NCBI GenBank assembly: GCA_963700705.1
Contig: CAVOYQ010000014.1
Span: forward strand, 1 to 64,000
From: JAHEFT01 sp963700705
GTDB lineage: Bacteria > Pseudomonadota > Gammaproteobacteria > Xanthomonadales > SZUA-36
DNA: 64,000 nucleotides
Direction: 5' to 3'
Made by a program: the position numbers and the translations under genes
The notes under the pieces: generated by a model
Seen by the model: only the letters and a program-made list of their open reading frames with translations
The model's database searches: none
Told to the model about the DNA's origin: nothing
Part shown: positions 38,004-47,447 of the stretch, piece by piece
Layout of the letters: each line of letters opens with the position of its first letter
Numbering within the stretch: position 1 is the stretch's first letter

Positions 38004-38633
38004 TCACTGCTGTTGAACAGGAATGAGGATTTCATTGCGCCGCATGAACCACGGCTTGAAGGGGGGATCGTAGCGCGCCCATACGGGTTCACCGACCGCT
38101 AGCAGCTCATTTGCCAGTATCCACTCCCGGAGAATCCCGAGGTGTTCCTGGTAGTTTTTCCCGGTCCAGCGGCCCGAATAACGGATAACGGCCGCGCGAT
38201 AGGCTGGAATTTCCCGAATGACAACGCCTGGGTCTGCAGGGCGCGGGATAGTGTCCATCGTGTAGCTGGCCGGCATCATGAAACTGACTGCCCAGCCCTC
38301 GCTGGTCGGACGCTGGCCAACCGGTGAAGTCATCGAGATTTTTTCCGACTCTTGTTCCTGCATCACGGGCGAGGTCATCGCAATCTTGTCCCGGGCCGTA
38401 TTCTGGCCGGAAATGTACTTGAACAGCTTCCGGAACGCCGCGCTGCCGGCATCTTCAAAATCGCCTTCAACCAGTGTTTCGGCAACGATGGATGGGGCGT
38501 AATCACGCAGCTCGATATCTTCCGTTTTGCTGATCACCCGGTATTCAGCTTCTTCAATTGCCAGCAGTTTTTCAGCAACAAAAACGAGAGATCCAAGAGC
38601 CACGGCCAGGACGCTTGTTTTTACCTTGTTCAT
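38004..38633 (-). CDS. SOUL-family heme-binding protein, exported
   Basis: 209 residues with an N-terminal hydrophobic leader (VLAVALGSLVFVAEKLLA). SOUL/HBP core: EAEYRVISKTEDIELRDYAP, FRKLFKYISGQNTARDKIAM, TSPVMQE and a second TSPVGQR, VSFMMPASYTMDTIPRP, and WARYDPPFKPWFMRRNEILI. Members bind heme or tetrapyrroles. It is the last gene of the leftward lipid cluster, 18 bp after the hypothetical gene. In a light-regulated setting a porphyrin-binding protein could buffer photosensitisers (inference). Confidence 0.9.
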   Translation of the reverse strand: MNKVKTSVLAVALGSLVFVAEKLLAIEEAEYRVISKTEDIELRDYAPSIVAETLVEGDFEDAGSAAFRKLFKYISGQNTARDKIAMTSPVMQEQESEKISMTSPVGQRPTSEGWAVSFMMPASYTMDTIPRPADPGVVIREIPAYRAAVIRYSGRWTGKNYQEHLGILREWILANELLAVGEPVWARYDPPFKPWFMRRNEILIPVQQQ

Positions 38634-38651
38634 TTCAATCCCTGGGGCAGA

Positions 38652-39158
38652 TCAGAAATTGCGGGAATCATAGGCCCAGTGGAGCAGGGCCTGGCGTTGC
38701 CGGGGCCGGCACAGCAAATCGCCCTTGATGCAGTTCTTGCGAATCTGCGCTATGTGCCGGGTCATGGCTTTCCAGCGGCCGATCTGCCGGGCGTCGTCGT
38801 CGCAGCGGCGGCCCATGTAGTAGCGGCAGTACCATTGAAACCAGCCGCGCGGGTCTTCCGGCCAGATCCAGCCTTTGTCGATCCAGTAAGCCAGCGGTTT
38901 GGAGGCATGGACACCGAAGAAATTCAGGCGATGATCTGCTTTTTCCGGGCTCAGCTTGGCATTCCTGAACCAGTGGGCAGGAAATTCTTCCCGGCAGTCG
39001 GTCAGGTATTTTCCGCCGAAAACGCCCATTTCGAGCATTTGCGCCGGGGTCAGCTCCGGTTTGAATTCGGGGTGGAAATTTTCACCCTCGGGTTCTGTGA
39101 GGAGGTAACAATAACCGGATTGCATCCGGTCATTTACAGTAACCATGTGGGAATCCAA
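38652..39158 (-). CDS. Conserved hypothetical protein of the lipid cluster
   Basis: 168 residues, soluble, rich in aromatic residues and Cys: SGYCYLLTEPEGENFHPEFK, PAQMLEMGVFGGKYLTDC, EFPAHWFRNAKLSPEKADHR, GWIWPEDPRGWFQWYCRYYM and RQIGRWKAMTRHIAQIRKNC. I recall similar sequences in bacteria and fungi without a function. No signal peptide or membrane segment. It lies 27 bp downstream of the CFA synthase gene and 18 bp upstream of the SOUL gene. The pattern of Trp/Tyr/Cys might fit an enzyme acting on DNA or photoproducts, but nothing proves it. Confidence 0.8.
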   Translation of the reverse strand: MDSHMVTVNDRMQSGYCYLLTEPEGENFHPEFKPELTPAQMLEMGVFGGKYLTDCREEFPAHWFRNAKLSPEKADHRLNFFGVHASKPLAYWIDKGWIWPEDPRGWFQWYCRYYMGRRCDDDARQIGRWKAMTRHIAQIRKNCIKGDLLCRPRQRQALLHWAYDSRNF

Positions 39159-39185
39159 ACGCGTTCTCCTGGTGGCCTGTAACAG

Positions 39186-40448
39186 CTAAAGCGTTTTCAG
39201 CCGGCTTTCAGGCTTGGCGAACAGGATTTGCACATCGGAAATGGCGCGTTCCAGAAAAGCGCCTTCACAGTAGCAAAGATAGTATTCCCACATCCGGATA
39301 AACGATTCCGAAAAACCTTGCTGCCGGACCTCCTCGATCCGCGCAAAAAAGTTCGTACGCCAATGATTCAGCGTTTTTGCGTAGTGAAGACCGATGTCCT
39401 CCATACCCAGCAGGCGCATATCGGTCATGCGCGCGACGCTATCGGTCATGACCGCCGAGGAGGGCAGTCCGCTGCCAGGAAATATGTAACGCTGTATGAA
39501 ATCAACAGACTTGCGGTATTCATCATAGCGCTGATCCGCGATCGTGATCGCCTGGATCAGCATGACGCCATCGGCCTTTAACAGCCGGCTGCACTTGCTG
39601 AAATACGTATCGAACAAGGCATGATCGATCGCCTCGATCATTTCTATCGAAACGAGCTTGTCGTACTGACCCTCGAGATTCCGGAAATCCTCGAACAGGA
39701 CGGTGATCCTGCCCTCGAGACCGGCCTGTGCAACCCGCTCACGGGCTTTCTCGTACTGTTCGCGCGAAATGGTCGTGGTGGTGACGCGGCAACCGTAATT
39801 TTGCGCCGCATAGAGGGCAAAACTGCCCCAGCCCGTGCCTATTTCCAACAGGTGGTCATCCGGCTTGAGCTGCAGGCGGTCACAGATATGCTCCAGGCGG
39901 GCGATTTGTGCATCAAACAGGGGGGTTTGTTCATTTTCGAAAATGGCGGCCGAATACATCATCGTCTCGTCCAGCCACAGGGCAAAGAATTCATTACCCA
40001 GGTCATAGTGCGCCGAAATGTTCCGGCGCGCTCCTTCGTGGGTATTCCGATTAATCCAGTGAAAAAGTTTTTGTAACGGTTCGGTCAGGCGCGCAATACC
40101 CGTTTCCATGCCGTCGAGCACCTGCCGGTTTTGTAGCAGCAACCGGACCAGGGACACGAGGTCGTCACAGTCCCAGTAGCCATGCATGTAGGCTTCGCCG
40201 CCACCGATTGAACCGCCGAAAGCGATTTCACTGTAAAACCGGGGATCTTTTACGCGAATATGCGCACTGACCCCGGAGGGGTCGGCCGACCCGAAACAGA
40301 ACTGCTGCACCCCGTCTGTCAGCCGCAGTGAGCCGGTTTCCAGTTGTTCCAACTGCCGCAATACCGAACGGCGGGCAAGGCCGTCCAGCATGGTCGGTTT
40401 GACGGTACCTGCAAGGTGATGCGGCGAAGAAAGCGAAACAGATTTCAT
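39186..40448 (-). CDS. cfa: Cyclopropane-fatty-acyl-phospholipid synthase (second CFA-family enzyme)
   Basis: 420 residues, intact. N-terminal cap domain FCFGSADPSGVSAHIRVKDP, then NISAHYDLGNEFFALWLDET, MMYSAAIF, SAM loop LLEIGTGWGSFALYAA, SIEMIEAIDHALFD, FIQRYIFPGSGLPSSAVM, and EDIGLHYAKTLNHWRTNFFA. It converts unsaturated acyl chains of membrane phospholipids to methylene-bridged (cyclopropane) or methylated forms. Its ATG region overlaps the stop of the DUF1365 gene by 4 nt. The order FAD-oxidase, DUF1365, CFA is a recurrent module in Proteobacteria, often under stress or light control. Confidence 0.93.
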   Translation of the reverse strand: MKSVSLSSPHHLAGTVKPTMLDGLARRSVLRQLEQLETGSLRLTDGVQQFCFGSADPSGVSAHIRVKDPRFYSEIAFGGSIGGGEAYMHGYWDCDDLVSLVRLLLQNRQVLDGMETGIARLTEPLQKLFHWINRNTHEGARRNISAHYDLGNEFFALWLDETMMYSAAIFENEQTPLFDAQIARLEHICDRLQLKPDDHLLEIGTGWGSFALYAAQNYGCRVTTTTISREQYEKARERVAQAGLEGRITVLFEDFRNLEGQYDKLVSIEMIEAIDHALFDTYFSKCSRLLKADGVMLIQAITIADQRYDEYRKSVDFIQRYIFPGSGLPSSAVMTDSVARMTDMRLLGMEDIGLHYAKTLNHWRTNFFARIEEVRQQGFSESFIRMWEYYLCYCEGAFLERAISDVQILFAKPESRLKTL

Positions 40449-41221
40449 CCTGTACTCTCCAGTTCGGCCTTTCCCTTGCCGGGATGATCATATACCGGGG
40501 CGCCCTTGCCCCAGAGCTTCAGAGCCTGCCAATGGATGGCCAGTATTATTTTTACGGTCATCAGCGGAAAAGTAAATAACACGCGCGCCAAAGAGCGGCC
40601 GCTGATTTCCTCCCGCTGCAGGACGATGGTAGCGTCGAATATCTTGCGCCCGTCCCGGGCATTTTCCATGTGCACCGTTAAATCTTCACTTGGCGTGTTG
40701 AAACGCCAGTCGTAGTCGACGTCCATTGGCATGAAGGGCGAAACATGCATTTCCTTGGACGGGAAATATCGTTTGTGTCCGGCCATGCCGTGATTCATGT
40801 CCGGCGACAACACGTAGCAATGTCTCTCACCCCAGGGGGTATTGGTCACCTCCGCCACGATGGTTTCCAGCTCCGTATCGTCCGCATTATAACAATAATA
40901 AAAGCTCACCGGATTGAAAACGTAGCCGAAATAACTCAGCTGGGTCAATAGCCGGATCGGCCCAAGCGGGCGCTTACCTGTTCTAACACAGACAAGCTCC
41001 CGAACCGCTTCTTCGAGCGGCACAGCTGGATCACCCAGGTGGTCTTCGCGACGAAAGCGGGCCAGGGCGGGCCTGCGGGAGGACCAAAACCAACGCTCCC
41101 GAAAAACCTCCGGGATCTCGGCCAGGTCGAGGTACATCATGAACATCCGGTAGCTGAACTCGTGCACTACCGGCTTCATGCGCCGGTGCCTAACCCGCCC
41201 GGCGTAGATTGCGCTTTTCAT
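40445..41221 (-). CDS. DUF1365 family protein
   Basis: 258 residues. Start ATG 41221 (MKSAIYAGRVRHRRMKPVVH), since upstream codons belong to the preceding gene's region. Family hallmarks: FSYRMFMMYLDLAEIPEVF, RLLTQLSYFGYVFNPVSFYY, CYNADDTELETIVAEVTNTP, WGERHCYVLSP and KEMHVSPFMPMDVDYDWRF, then a C-terminal hydrophobic stretch. Consistently encoded between a FAD amine-oxidase-like protein and a CFA synthase; the biochemical role is unproven. Overlaps the FAD gene by 32 bp and cfa by 4 bp, so coupled to both. Confidence 0.93.
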   Translation of the reverse strand: MKSAIYAGRVRHRRMKPVVHEFSYRMFMMYLDLAEIPEVFRERWFWSSRRPALARFRREDHLGDPAVPLEEAVRELVCVRTGKRPLGPIRLLTQLSYFGYVFNPVSFYYCYNADDTELETIVAEVTNTPWGERHCYVLSPDMNHGMAGHKRYFPSKEMHVSPFMPMDVDYDWRFNTPSEDLTVHMENARDGRKIFDATIVLQREEISGRSLARVLFTFPLMTVKIILAIHWQALKLWGKGAPVYDHPGKGKAELESTG

Positions 41222-42494
41222 CGTATCGACTCCCGGATCCGGACAGGTCCTGGTGAAAGTGATCCAGTGCACTGATCGCACTGACCACGCCATCTTCATG
41301 GAAACCATAGCGCCAGTAGGCGCCGCAGAAATAAGTCCGGTGTGCGCCGTTGATCTCGCGCTGGCGTTTCTGGGCGGCAACTGCTTTTTCGGTGAAAACC
41401 GGGTGCGTGTAGTTGAAGGTCTGGATGATCTTGCCCGGATCGATTGCCGCTGTGTGGTTCAACGTAACGCAGAACTGAACCGGCGCGGCAAGGCTTTGCA
41501 GGATGTTCATGTTGTACGTCAAAGCGGCCTTGCCTTCCGGGTCAGCGGGTCCGTCCGGAATATGGTAATTCCATGCCGCCCATGCCAGGCGCCGCTTTGG
41601 CATCAGCGAATGGTCGGTGTGAAGAACGGCCTCGTTTTGCTGGTAGCGGATGGCGCCCAGAACGGCACGCTCCTGTGGTGTCGGGTCAGCGAGGATTTTC
41701 AGCGCCTGGTCACTGTGACAGGCCAGGAAAACTCGGTCAAACTTCGCCACGGCGGCACCCGTCGCCTTGACTTCAACATGGCCTGGGTGCCGGCGAATCC
41801 ATTCCACCGGTGTATCCAGTCGAATCCGGTCGCGGTGGCCTGCAACCAGTTTGTCGAGGTAGCTGCGGGAGCCGCCCTTGATCACCCGCCATGTGGGACG
41901 CTGATTGACCGATAACAAACCGTGGTTGTGGAAAAACCGGACGAAGAACGTGGCCGGTACAGCCCGCATCCCACCCGGCGTGGCTGACCAGATAGCCGCG
42001 CCCATCGGAACGATATAGTGGTTGATAAAGCCGGTTGAATAGCCGTTCGAATCGAGGTATTCACCCAGTGTCACCGGGTTGTCCGGCTGGTCGAGAAGGG
42101 CCGGCGCCTCGCGGTTGAAGCGCAGGATGTCCGCCAGCATCCGGTAGAAAGATGGCCTGAGCAGGTTACTGCGCTGGGCGAACAACGCATTGAGCGAGGC
42201 TCCGTTGTATTCCAGCCCGTTGCGCTCATTGCGCACGCTGAAACTCATGTCGCTGGCCTGGGATTCAACACCCAGCTCGTCGAGCAGGGAAATGAAGTTG
42301 GGGTAGGTCACGTCGTTGAAAACGATGAACCCGGTATCCACGGCCCACCGCTGACCGGCCGCGACGACATCAACCGTGTTGGTGTGGCCGCCGATGCGGC
42401 GATCGGCTTCGAAAACCGTGATGTCGTGGTGTTTCGCCAATCGGTGAGCCGCCACGTTTCCGGCAATCCCGGTGCCGATGATTGCAATCTTCAT
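41190..42494 (-). CDS. FAD-dependent amine-oxidase-like oxidoreductase
   Basis: 434 residues. Start ATG 42494: MKIAIIGTGIAGNVAAHRLA with the Rossmann GxGxxG, then DRRIGGHTNTVDV, DTGFIVFNDVTYPNFISLLD, IKGGSRSYLDKLV and the C-terminal FAD motif YFCGAYWRYGFHEDGVVSAI. The NAD(P)-binding/amine-oxidase type, possibly a lipid desaturase or oxidase. It forms the conserved FAD-oxidase/DUF1365/CFA module here and overlaps DUF1365 by 32 bp. Comparable modules contribute to furan or methylated fatty acids in alphaproteobacteria; homology of individual steps is not established here. Confidence 0.93.
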   Translation of the reverse strand: MKIAIIGTGIAGNVAAHRLAKHHDITVFEADRRIGGHTNTVDVVAAGQRWAVDTGFIVFNDVTYPNFISLLDELGVESQASDMSFSVRNERNGLEYNGASLNALFAQRSNLLRPSFYRMLADILRFNREAPALLDQPDNPVTLGEYLDSNGYSTGFINHYIVPMGAAIWSATPGGMRAVPATFFVRFFHNHGLLSVNQRPTWRVIKGGSRSYLDKLVAGHRDRIRLDTPVEWIRRHPGHVEVKATGAAVAKFDRVFLACHSDQALKILADPTPQERAVLGAIRYQQNEAVLHTDHSLMPKRRLAWAAWNYHIPDGPADPEGKAALTYNMNILQSLAAPVQFCVTLNHTAAIDPGKIIQTFNYTHPVFTEKAVAAQKRQREINGAHRTYFCGAYWRYGFHEDGVVSAISALDHFHQDLSGSGSRYDEKRNLRRAG

Positions 42495-42498
42495 GACA

Positions 42499-43026
42499 TC
42501 ACCACCTTTGCGGAACGCGTTGCAGATCAGCCGTGTCGTAACCGGCCCGTTTGATAAATTGCACCGCGGCCCGGTAGGCGTCATCGCCCATTTCGGGTGA
42601 TCGGGCCATCAACCATACGTAGTCCCGCTTGTTTCGACCGATGATGGTGACCGAGTAGTCATCCGCGAGGTAAATGATCCGGTAGTCGCCCTTGAACGGC
42701 CAGATGAACTGCATGCCCCATTCGGCGTTGGTATCGGTATCCCGCACGAAACCCCGAGGATGGTACTGTTTTTCCGGCCCGTCGAAGGCATCCTTGCGGA
42801 ACGTGAAGGTCGTGGCGATGGAGCCATCTTCGTCGAGGCGATAGGACTCCACCGCGTTATGCGCCCCCTTCTCGACGAAAGTCGGGATATTCGCAATCAC
42901 GTACCAGTCGCCCATGAAACGATCGAGGTCGACGTACTCAACGGTTTCGAGCGTCGGCAGGCTGGCCTGGCAACCTGCCAGCAGCACCGCTCCGGAAAGA
43001 GTCAATAGTGATTTTCTAAACATCAT
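42499..43026 (-). CDS. blc: Outer-membrane lipocalin (Blc-like lipoprotein)
   Basis: 175 residues. Lipobox LSGAVLLAGCQASLPT predicts a lipid-anchored protein. The lipocalin signature is DLDRFMGDWYVIANIPTFVE (GxW), followed by RGFVRDTDTNAEWGMQFIWP, FKGDYRIIYLADDYSVTIIG and DYVWLMARSPEMGDDAY. Blc binds lysophospholipids and fatty acids during envelope stress, which suits its position among lipid-modifying genes. Overlaps the start of the FAD gene's leader by a few bases and the DUF6134 gene by 11 nt. Confidence 0.95.
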   Translation of the reverse strand: MMFRKSLLTLSGAVLLAGCQASLPTLETVEYVDLDRFMGDWYVIANIPTFVEKGAHNAVESYRLDEDGSIATTFTFRKDAFDGPEKQYHPRGFVRDTDTNAEWGMQFIWPFKGDYRIIYLADDYSVTIIGRNKRDYVWLMARSPEMGDDAYRAAVQFIKRAGYDTADLQRVPQRW

Positions 43027-43711
43027 CGTCCCTCACGTAGCGAAGCATGCGGCCACCCCGGACTTCACTTTCAAGCGCCAGCCATTGACGATCGGTCGAG
43101 TACCACAGATCGAGTTTCAGCGCCCCTGCCGCCAGGTGATAGCGCCAGGAGGGAAGTTGTGAACCCCCGACTTCCAGTTGCTCCAATACAGGCTCGGAAA
43201 CTTCGACTTCGAGAAATTCACCATCCTGTGTATTCAGCAACGACGACTGCTCCAGGAAAGAGGGATTCCAATAGGCAAAACTCATGACGCACTCCGGCAG
43301 GGATTCCTCACCGCCGTTGGCCGAAACCCGGAATTCACCGGCGGCACGGCGGCCGTTGACCCGGAATGTCTTACCATTGGAATCGGTCTGCGAGTCAATG
43401 CTCTGCAGGCATTCGCCATTCCAGATCTCGTTGTTCTCGTGCTCGTAATGGAACAGGCGGACAAACATCAGGTTATATTCAAAGCTGGCGACACTTTTGA
43501 GCTGCCGGGTATCACCCGATTCCGCGAGGTAAAAGTGGTGATAGCCGATTTCCCTGTCATCCAGGTATACCCGGAATTTCCAGGCGCTCCCCCCGACGAG
43601 TTCGCCGACGGCGACCGGTTCTGCGAACAGCGGCCTGGTGGCGAGCATGATGATCAGGGACAAGCCGGTGATGGCCAGCGCTTCAAGCAATCTGTTCCGT
43701 TTGATCTCCAT
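43016..43711 (-). CDS. Exported DUF6134-like protein
   Basis: 231 residues with a hydrophobic leader (GLSLIIMLATRPLFA). The mature part is beta-rich: WKFRVYLDDREIGYHHFYLA, VASFEYNLMFVRLFHYEHEN, IWNGECLQSIDSQTDSNGK, and CVMSFAYWNPSFLEQSSLLN, ending LRYVRDDDV. The YDxxEIGYH and W-N-PSFL signatures resemble DUF6134, found in the same kind of lipid/light cluster; function unknown. Two conserved-looking cysteines could pair in the periplasm. It overlaps lipocalin by 11 nt and DUF1295 by 58 nt. Confidence 0.8.
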   Translation of the reverse strand: MEIKRNRLLEALAITGLSLIIMLATRPLFAEPVAVGELVGGSAWKFRVYLDDREIGYHHFYLAESGDTRQLKSVASFEYNLMFVRLFHYEHENNEIWNGECLQSIDSQTDSNGKTFRVNGRRAAGEFRVSANGGEESLPECVMSFAYWNPSFLEQSSLLNTQDGEFLEVEVSEPVLEQLEVGGSQLPSWRYHLAAGALKLDLWYSTDRQWLALESEVRGGRMLRYVRDDDV

Positions 43712-44531
43712 CTTGCTAAGCTCCGCCGTTGCGTTGCGAACCGGCCTGGTGCACCTTCAAATTTCGGGCGGCCCGGAAAAAAGGCATTGGTTCGCAGGAT
43801 GTAGTCGCGGTAAGCCGGCCTGCGCCCTGCGATATCTTTTTCCAGCATGACCACGCCTGAAACCTTCAACAGCAGGAAAGTCATAATTAGCGGGGCGAAA
43901 ACGGTCCACCAGGCGCCTGCGGAAAGCGCCAGCAAGTAAAAACCCCACCAGATAACGGCCTCGCCAAAATAGTTCGGGTGACGCGAGTAGCGCCACAGAC
44001 CGGTATCGAGCACCTCGTTTGCGGTCTTGCCACTGCGGCGGAAACGGGTCAGTTGGTAGTCGCCCACCACTTCGAAAAACATGCCGACCATCCACAGGGC
44101 GATACCGGCATAATCAAGCGGCCCGGGTGGTGTCTGACCGCCGACAGCCGCGACGACGGGCAGACAGATCACCCAGGCCAAAAAACCCTGGAACAGAAAC
44201 ACGATATACAGGCTCTTCCATTCGAAATACGGTTCATTGTTCCGGCGAATTTCCCGGTAGCGGCGGTCTTCCGGCTCGCCGTGGTTGCGCACGGTAATGT
44301 GCAGCTGACAACCGGATTGCCCAGATCAGCAGCAGGGCGATCAGAATCACGGTCCGCGGGCCGGTGTCCTGGGCAAGACCCACGTAGACCAGCGCGCACA
44401 GCAGGATCATCAGGGACCACAGGCTGTCGACGATGCTGACATCACGGCGGGCCACGCTGACCAGCCACGCCGCGACCGAAACCCCGAGCACGGCGAGCAA
44501 GGACCAGGATCCAGGCGCTCATCTCAAGCAT
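43654..44531 (-). CDS. DUF1295 / steroid 5-alpha-reductase-like membrane protein (two frameshifts)
   Basis: About 292 residues. From ATG 44531 (MLEMSAWILV), shift near 44500 to LLAVLGVSVAAWLVSVARRD, then VSIVDSLWSLMILLCALVYV, and a shift near 44290 to HGEPEDRRYREIRRNNEPYF, FFEVVGDYQLTRFRRSGKT, and the NADPH-site motif GLWRYSRHPNYFGEAVIWW. These features define the DUF1295/isoprenylcysteine methyltransferase-steroid reductase superfamily, integral membrane enzymes acting on lipids. Overlaps the DUF2878 gene by 8 nt and the DUF6134 gene by 58 nt. The open part alone is 43654-44292. Confidence 0.85.
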
Positions 44532-45093
44532 GACGCGATATCCTCCAGTCGCGCTGGATAAAGTCCGGCGTTTTCTTATCGTTCACGCCATCCAGGCGGA
44601 CGGCTAGCGCCATCAGCAACGGCATTGCTACGGCCCAGATCACGCCCAGCGCAATGATCGCCAGCACCGGGTGGTTGAACGTGACTGCGCCCAGTCCCTG
44701 GCCGGCGAGGTATGCCAGCGGGCCACCCACGGCGCCGAACGCAGCGGCCAGGGCATTTCTGTTGCGCAGCCATTTCATCGAGACGTTCAGGGTGGTGGCA
44801 AATATCGCCCACATGGCGAGAATCCAGTAAGGCGCAAATCCTTCGACCCAGGTTCCGGAGGGATAACTGACCAGGCCCGAAAAAACCAACGCGCTGTCCG
44901 CAACGAGGCCAATCAAAACCGCCGAAAAGATCAGGCCCAATTCAGGGCCCGGCCGTTTCGCCCACCCCAGGTGAATCGCCACCAACGCCAGCACGACCAG
45001 CGGACCGGCCCACGGCATGCCGTTGGCCGCCCCAAAAACACAGGCGAACCAACCGGCCTCGGATGCCGTCAGGTTAACAAGCACCCTGATCAC
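44524..45093 (-). CDS. DUF2878 membrane protein
   Basis: 189 residues from a GTG at 45093 (VIRVLVNLTASEAGWFACVF), chosen because it starts next to the stop of the methyltransferase (45090). Five or six hydrophobic helices: WAGPLVVLALVAIHLGW, GLIFSAVLIGLVADSALVFSG with a conserved-looking Asp, YWILAMWAIFATTLNVSMKW, AAAFGAVGGPLAYLAGQGLG and HPVLAIIALGVIWAVAMPLL. DUF2878 occurs in DUF1295/CFA clusters without known function. Ends with an 8-nt overlap on the DUF1295 gene. Confidence 0.88.
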   Translation of the reverse strand: MIRVLVNLTASEAGWFACVFGAANGMPWAGPLVVLALVAIHLGWAKRPGPELGLIFSAVLIGLVADSALVFSGLVSYPSGTWVEGFAPYWILAMWAIFATTLNVSMKWLRNRNALAAAFGAVGGPLAYLAGQGLGAVTFNHPVLAIIALGVIWAVAMPLLMALAVRLDGVNDKKTPDFIQRDWRISRHA

Positions 45094-46173
45094 GACTGCG
45101 CCTCCCCGACCGGATGATCCGGCAGGCCGAACAGGTAGTGTGAGACAAACCACTCCTCACCGTTGTTGTAGGCGAATAATTCCGCACAGGCCATGAAGAA
45201 TATGCGCCAGCGCTGGAACCAGCGCTCGGCGTTTGCTTTCCCGTAGGTGGCGGTTAAAATCGGCAGGATGCGGTCTTTCCTGCTGTCCATGTTCGCCAAC
45301 CAGGCGTTTGCGGTCTTTTCGTAATGTTTTCCGCTCCAGCGGTCACGCCTCAGGAGCTGCAGGTGTTCCTGGAAGCGCAGCGGAAGATCATCGCTCGGCA
45401 TGATTCCGCCGGAAAAGAAATGACGGCCCATCCAGTCGGACGGCCCTTCATCCAGAAATTCGTAAGGCGTGTTCCGGTGACAGAAAATGTGCATGAAGAA
45501 TTTTCCATCCGGCTTCAGCCACTCAGCGAGGCGGGCAAACAACTCGCGGTAGTTCCTCATGTGTTCGAACATTTCCACGGACACGATGCGGTCGTAGCGA
45601 CCCGGCGCCTGGAAGTCGTTCATGTCGGCAGTCAGCACTTCGATATTGGAAAGCCCTCGCGCCCGGGCGAGTTTTCGGATGTACTCGCCCTGCGGTTTCG
45701 AATTTGAGACCGATGTGACCTTGCATGCAGGGAATTGAGAGGCGATCCAGAGGCTCAATGAACCCCAGCCGCAACCGAGGTCAAGCACGTCCATTCCGTT
45801 CACGGATTCCCGCACGCTCACAGCTGATCCTCAGCGCATCGGCCTCGGCCTGATCCAGTGATTGCGCTCCCCGGCCCCAGTAGCAACAGCTGTACTTGGC
45901 ATGGTGGCCCAGCACGGTGCTGAAAAACTCCGCCGGCAACTCATAGTGCTGCTCGTTGGCAATTTCGGGCACCAGGGCAATTTCCGACCCGTTCATGTAG
46001 TCAATAAAGGCTTCGGTCATCTGGCTGGACGTCTCAATATCTCCGGCCATGATGTCCTTCAGTCGTTGACGGCAGAGCCGCCTGATGCCGGCGCGTAATA
46101 CGCTGTCCGGCACCAGGCCGCGTTCTGTCCAGTCAAGGACGGTACTTGATGCTTTGATAGCGGCTGTGCTCAT
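45090..46173 (-). CDS. CFA-family SAM-dependent methyltransferase (third; one frameshift)
   Basis: About 360 residues. N-terminal part (ATG 46173): VLDWTERGLVPDSVLRAGIR, IANEQHYELPAEFFSTVLG and HHAKYSCCYWGRG, corresponding to HYDLGxxFF...YSCAYF of CFA synthases. A shift near 45820 then gives MDVLDLGCGWGSLSLWIASQ (SAM loop), SVEMFEHMRNYRELFARLAE, FFSGGIMPSDDLPL and KHYEKTANAWLANMDS. It lacks the large N-terminal cap domain. Shorter CFA-like enzymes of this kind are candidates for methylating acyl double bonds (UfaM-like). Follows the DUF4397 gene by 31 bp. Confidence 0.86.
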
Positions 46174-46204
46174 CAGTATGTCCTGTCTTGTTAAAGTGTT
46201 ACGA

Positions 46205-47324
46205 CTAGTCGTTGCAGAATGCCGCGGTCAGATTCGCAGCCGTGTACATGGCGGCCGGTTCGCCGTCCAGGCGCACGGTGGCCATGGCATCGAGGCAACC
46301 CATGAACTCGAAGTCGATCTCACCGACTTTCACCGTCTCAACCACGTCACTCTTCGGACGGGCCGCCACCGGTGCTCAGGTAAAGCGAAGTGGTGGCCAT
46401 CTCACCGTCGAAACCGGCAGGCGTGGAGCACTCGAAGTCGCCCATTTCATTGACCTGCTCCAGGCAGCTGTCAAACGAGAGGAACAGCGGGTTGCCATCT
46501 GCGTCGTAGGTATACCAGGTACCCGTGGCGCGATTCTGTGCCGGGATCGGCTGAAAGATGAAACCGGTGCCCGAGCCTTCGATGATTTCCCAGGTTCCGT
46601 TGGTCGAGTTATCCACCGGCGTGCGAGTGGCCAGTTCTCCGACCGGGAAAGCAATGATGCCGAGGGGCTGGTTCACGCCATCACCGACCGCATAGACGGT
46701 CACGTTGGCGCCGGCCGGCAAAGCCGCCGGAAGCGGATCAATGTAGTTCACTGAACCGTCGTTGGAAGCGACCTTGAGGTCGTAAGTGCCGGCAGGTATT
46801 TCAAAAAAGCCGCTGTCGACATTGTAAGGCACGCCGGTCAGGTTGTTAACCAGCATCCCGTCAGCAGTGCGGATGGAAACCTCGGTGGCTGCCAGGTCGG
46901 CGGCGAATGGCGCGGCGTGAACGACGCGAATGTTCAGATTGCCGGCTGCCGGCGTGGTTGTATCGTCAACCAGGGCACGCAGCTCAAGGTCCTGCTTGAC
47001 GCCGTCACCTGCGGCATAAACGGTGTAGCTGACGTTATCCATCAGGGTGAACGTTCCTGCAATCGCCGGATCAGTCGCACCTACCGGGAATACTTCGATG
47101 GTGTAGGTGCCGGCCGGGAACTCGATGTAATCGGTAAATTCCTTGAACTTCACGCCCTGCAGTGCATCGACAGGCGTTCCGTTGATTGAAATGTTCACCG
47201 CGGTTCCGTCGATCGTATCGGCGAACGGTGCGAAGTGAGCAACCGCAACCTGGGCTGCAGCAAATGCAGACGAGCTCATGGCCATCAAAAGGGCTGTGCA
47301 AACAGCGGATTTTACCTTGATCAT
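46205..47324 (-). CDS. Exported DUF4397 protein with C-terminal beta module (one frameshift)
   Basis: About 372 residues with a signal peptide (ALLMAMSSSAFA). Two DUF4397 repeats: VAVAHFAPFADTIDGTAVNI to VYAAGDGVKQDLELRAL (about residues 25-125), and IRVVHAAPFAADLAATEVSI to VYAVGDGVNQPLGIIAF (about 135-235). A C-terminal module follows with TWEIIEGSGTGFIFQPIPAQ, ATGTWYTYDADGNPLFLSFD and TTSLYLSTGG. A shift near 46365 restores ARPKSDVVETVKVGEIDFEF, ending AAFCND at TAG 46205. TAGGAG lies before ATG 47324. Only 31 bp separate it from the lipid genes, so it may be the first gene of that operon. Confidence 0.85.
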
Positions 47325-47447
47325 GCGAATCTCCTATTAAGTTTTGTACAGTTTTTACGAAATCGATGGCGGTCGCTGATCCGTGAAAGTCCAAAAACCG
47401 CCTTAAATTCTGCTCTGTCAACGTTCTGCGTTACCGGAGCAAGGGTT

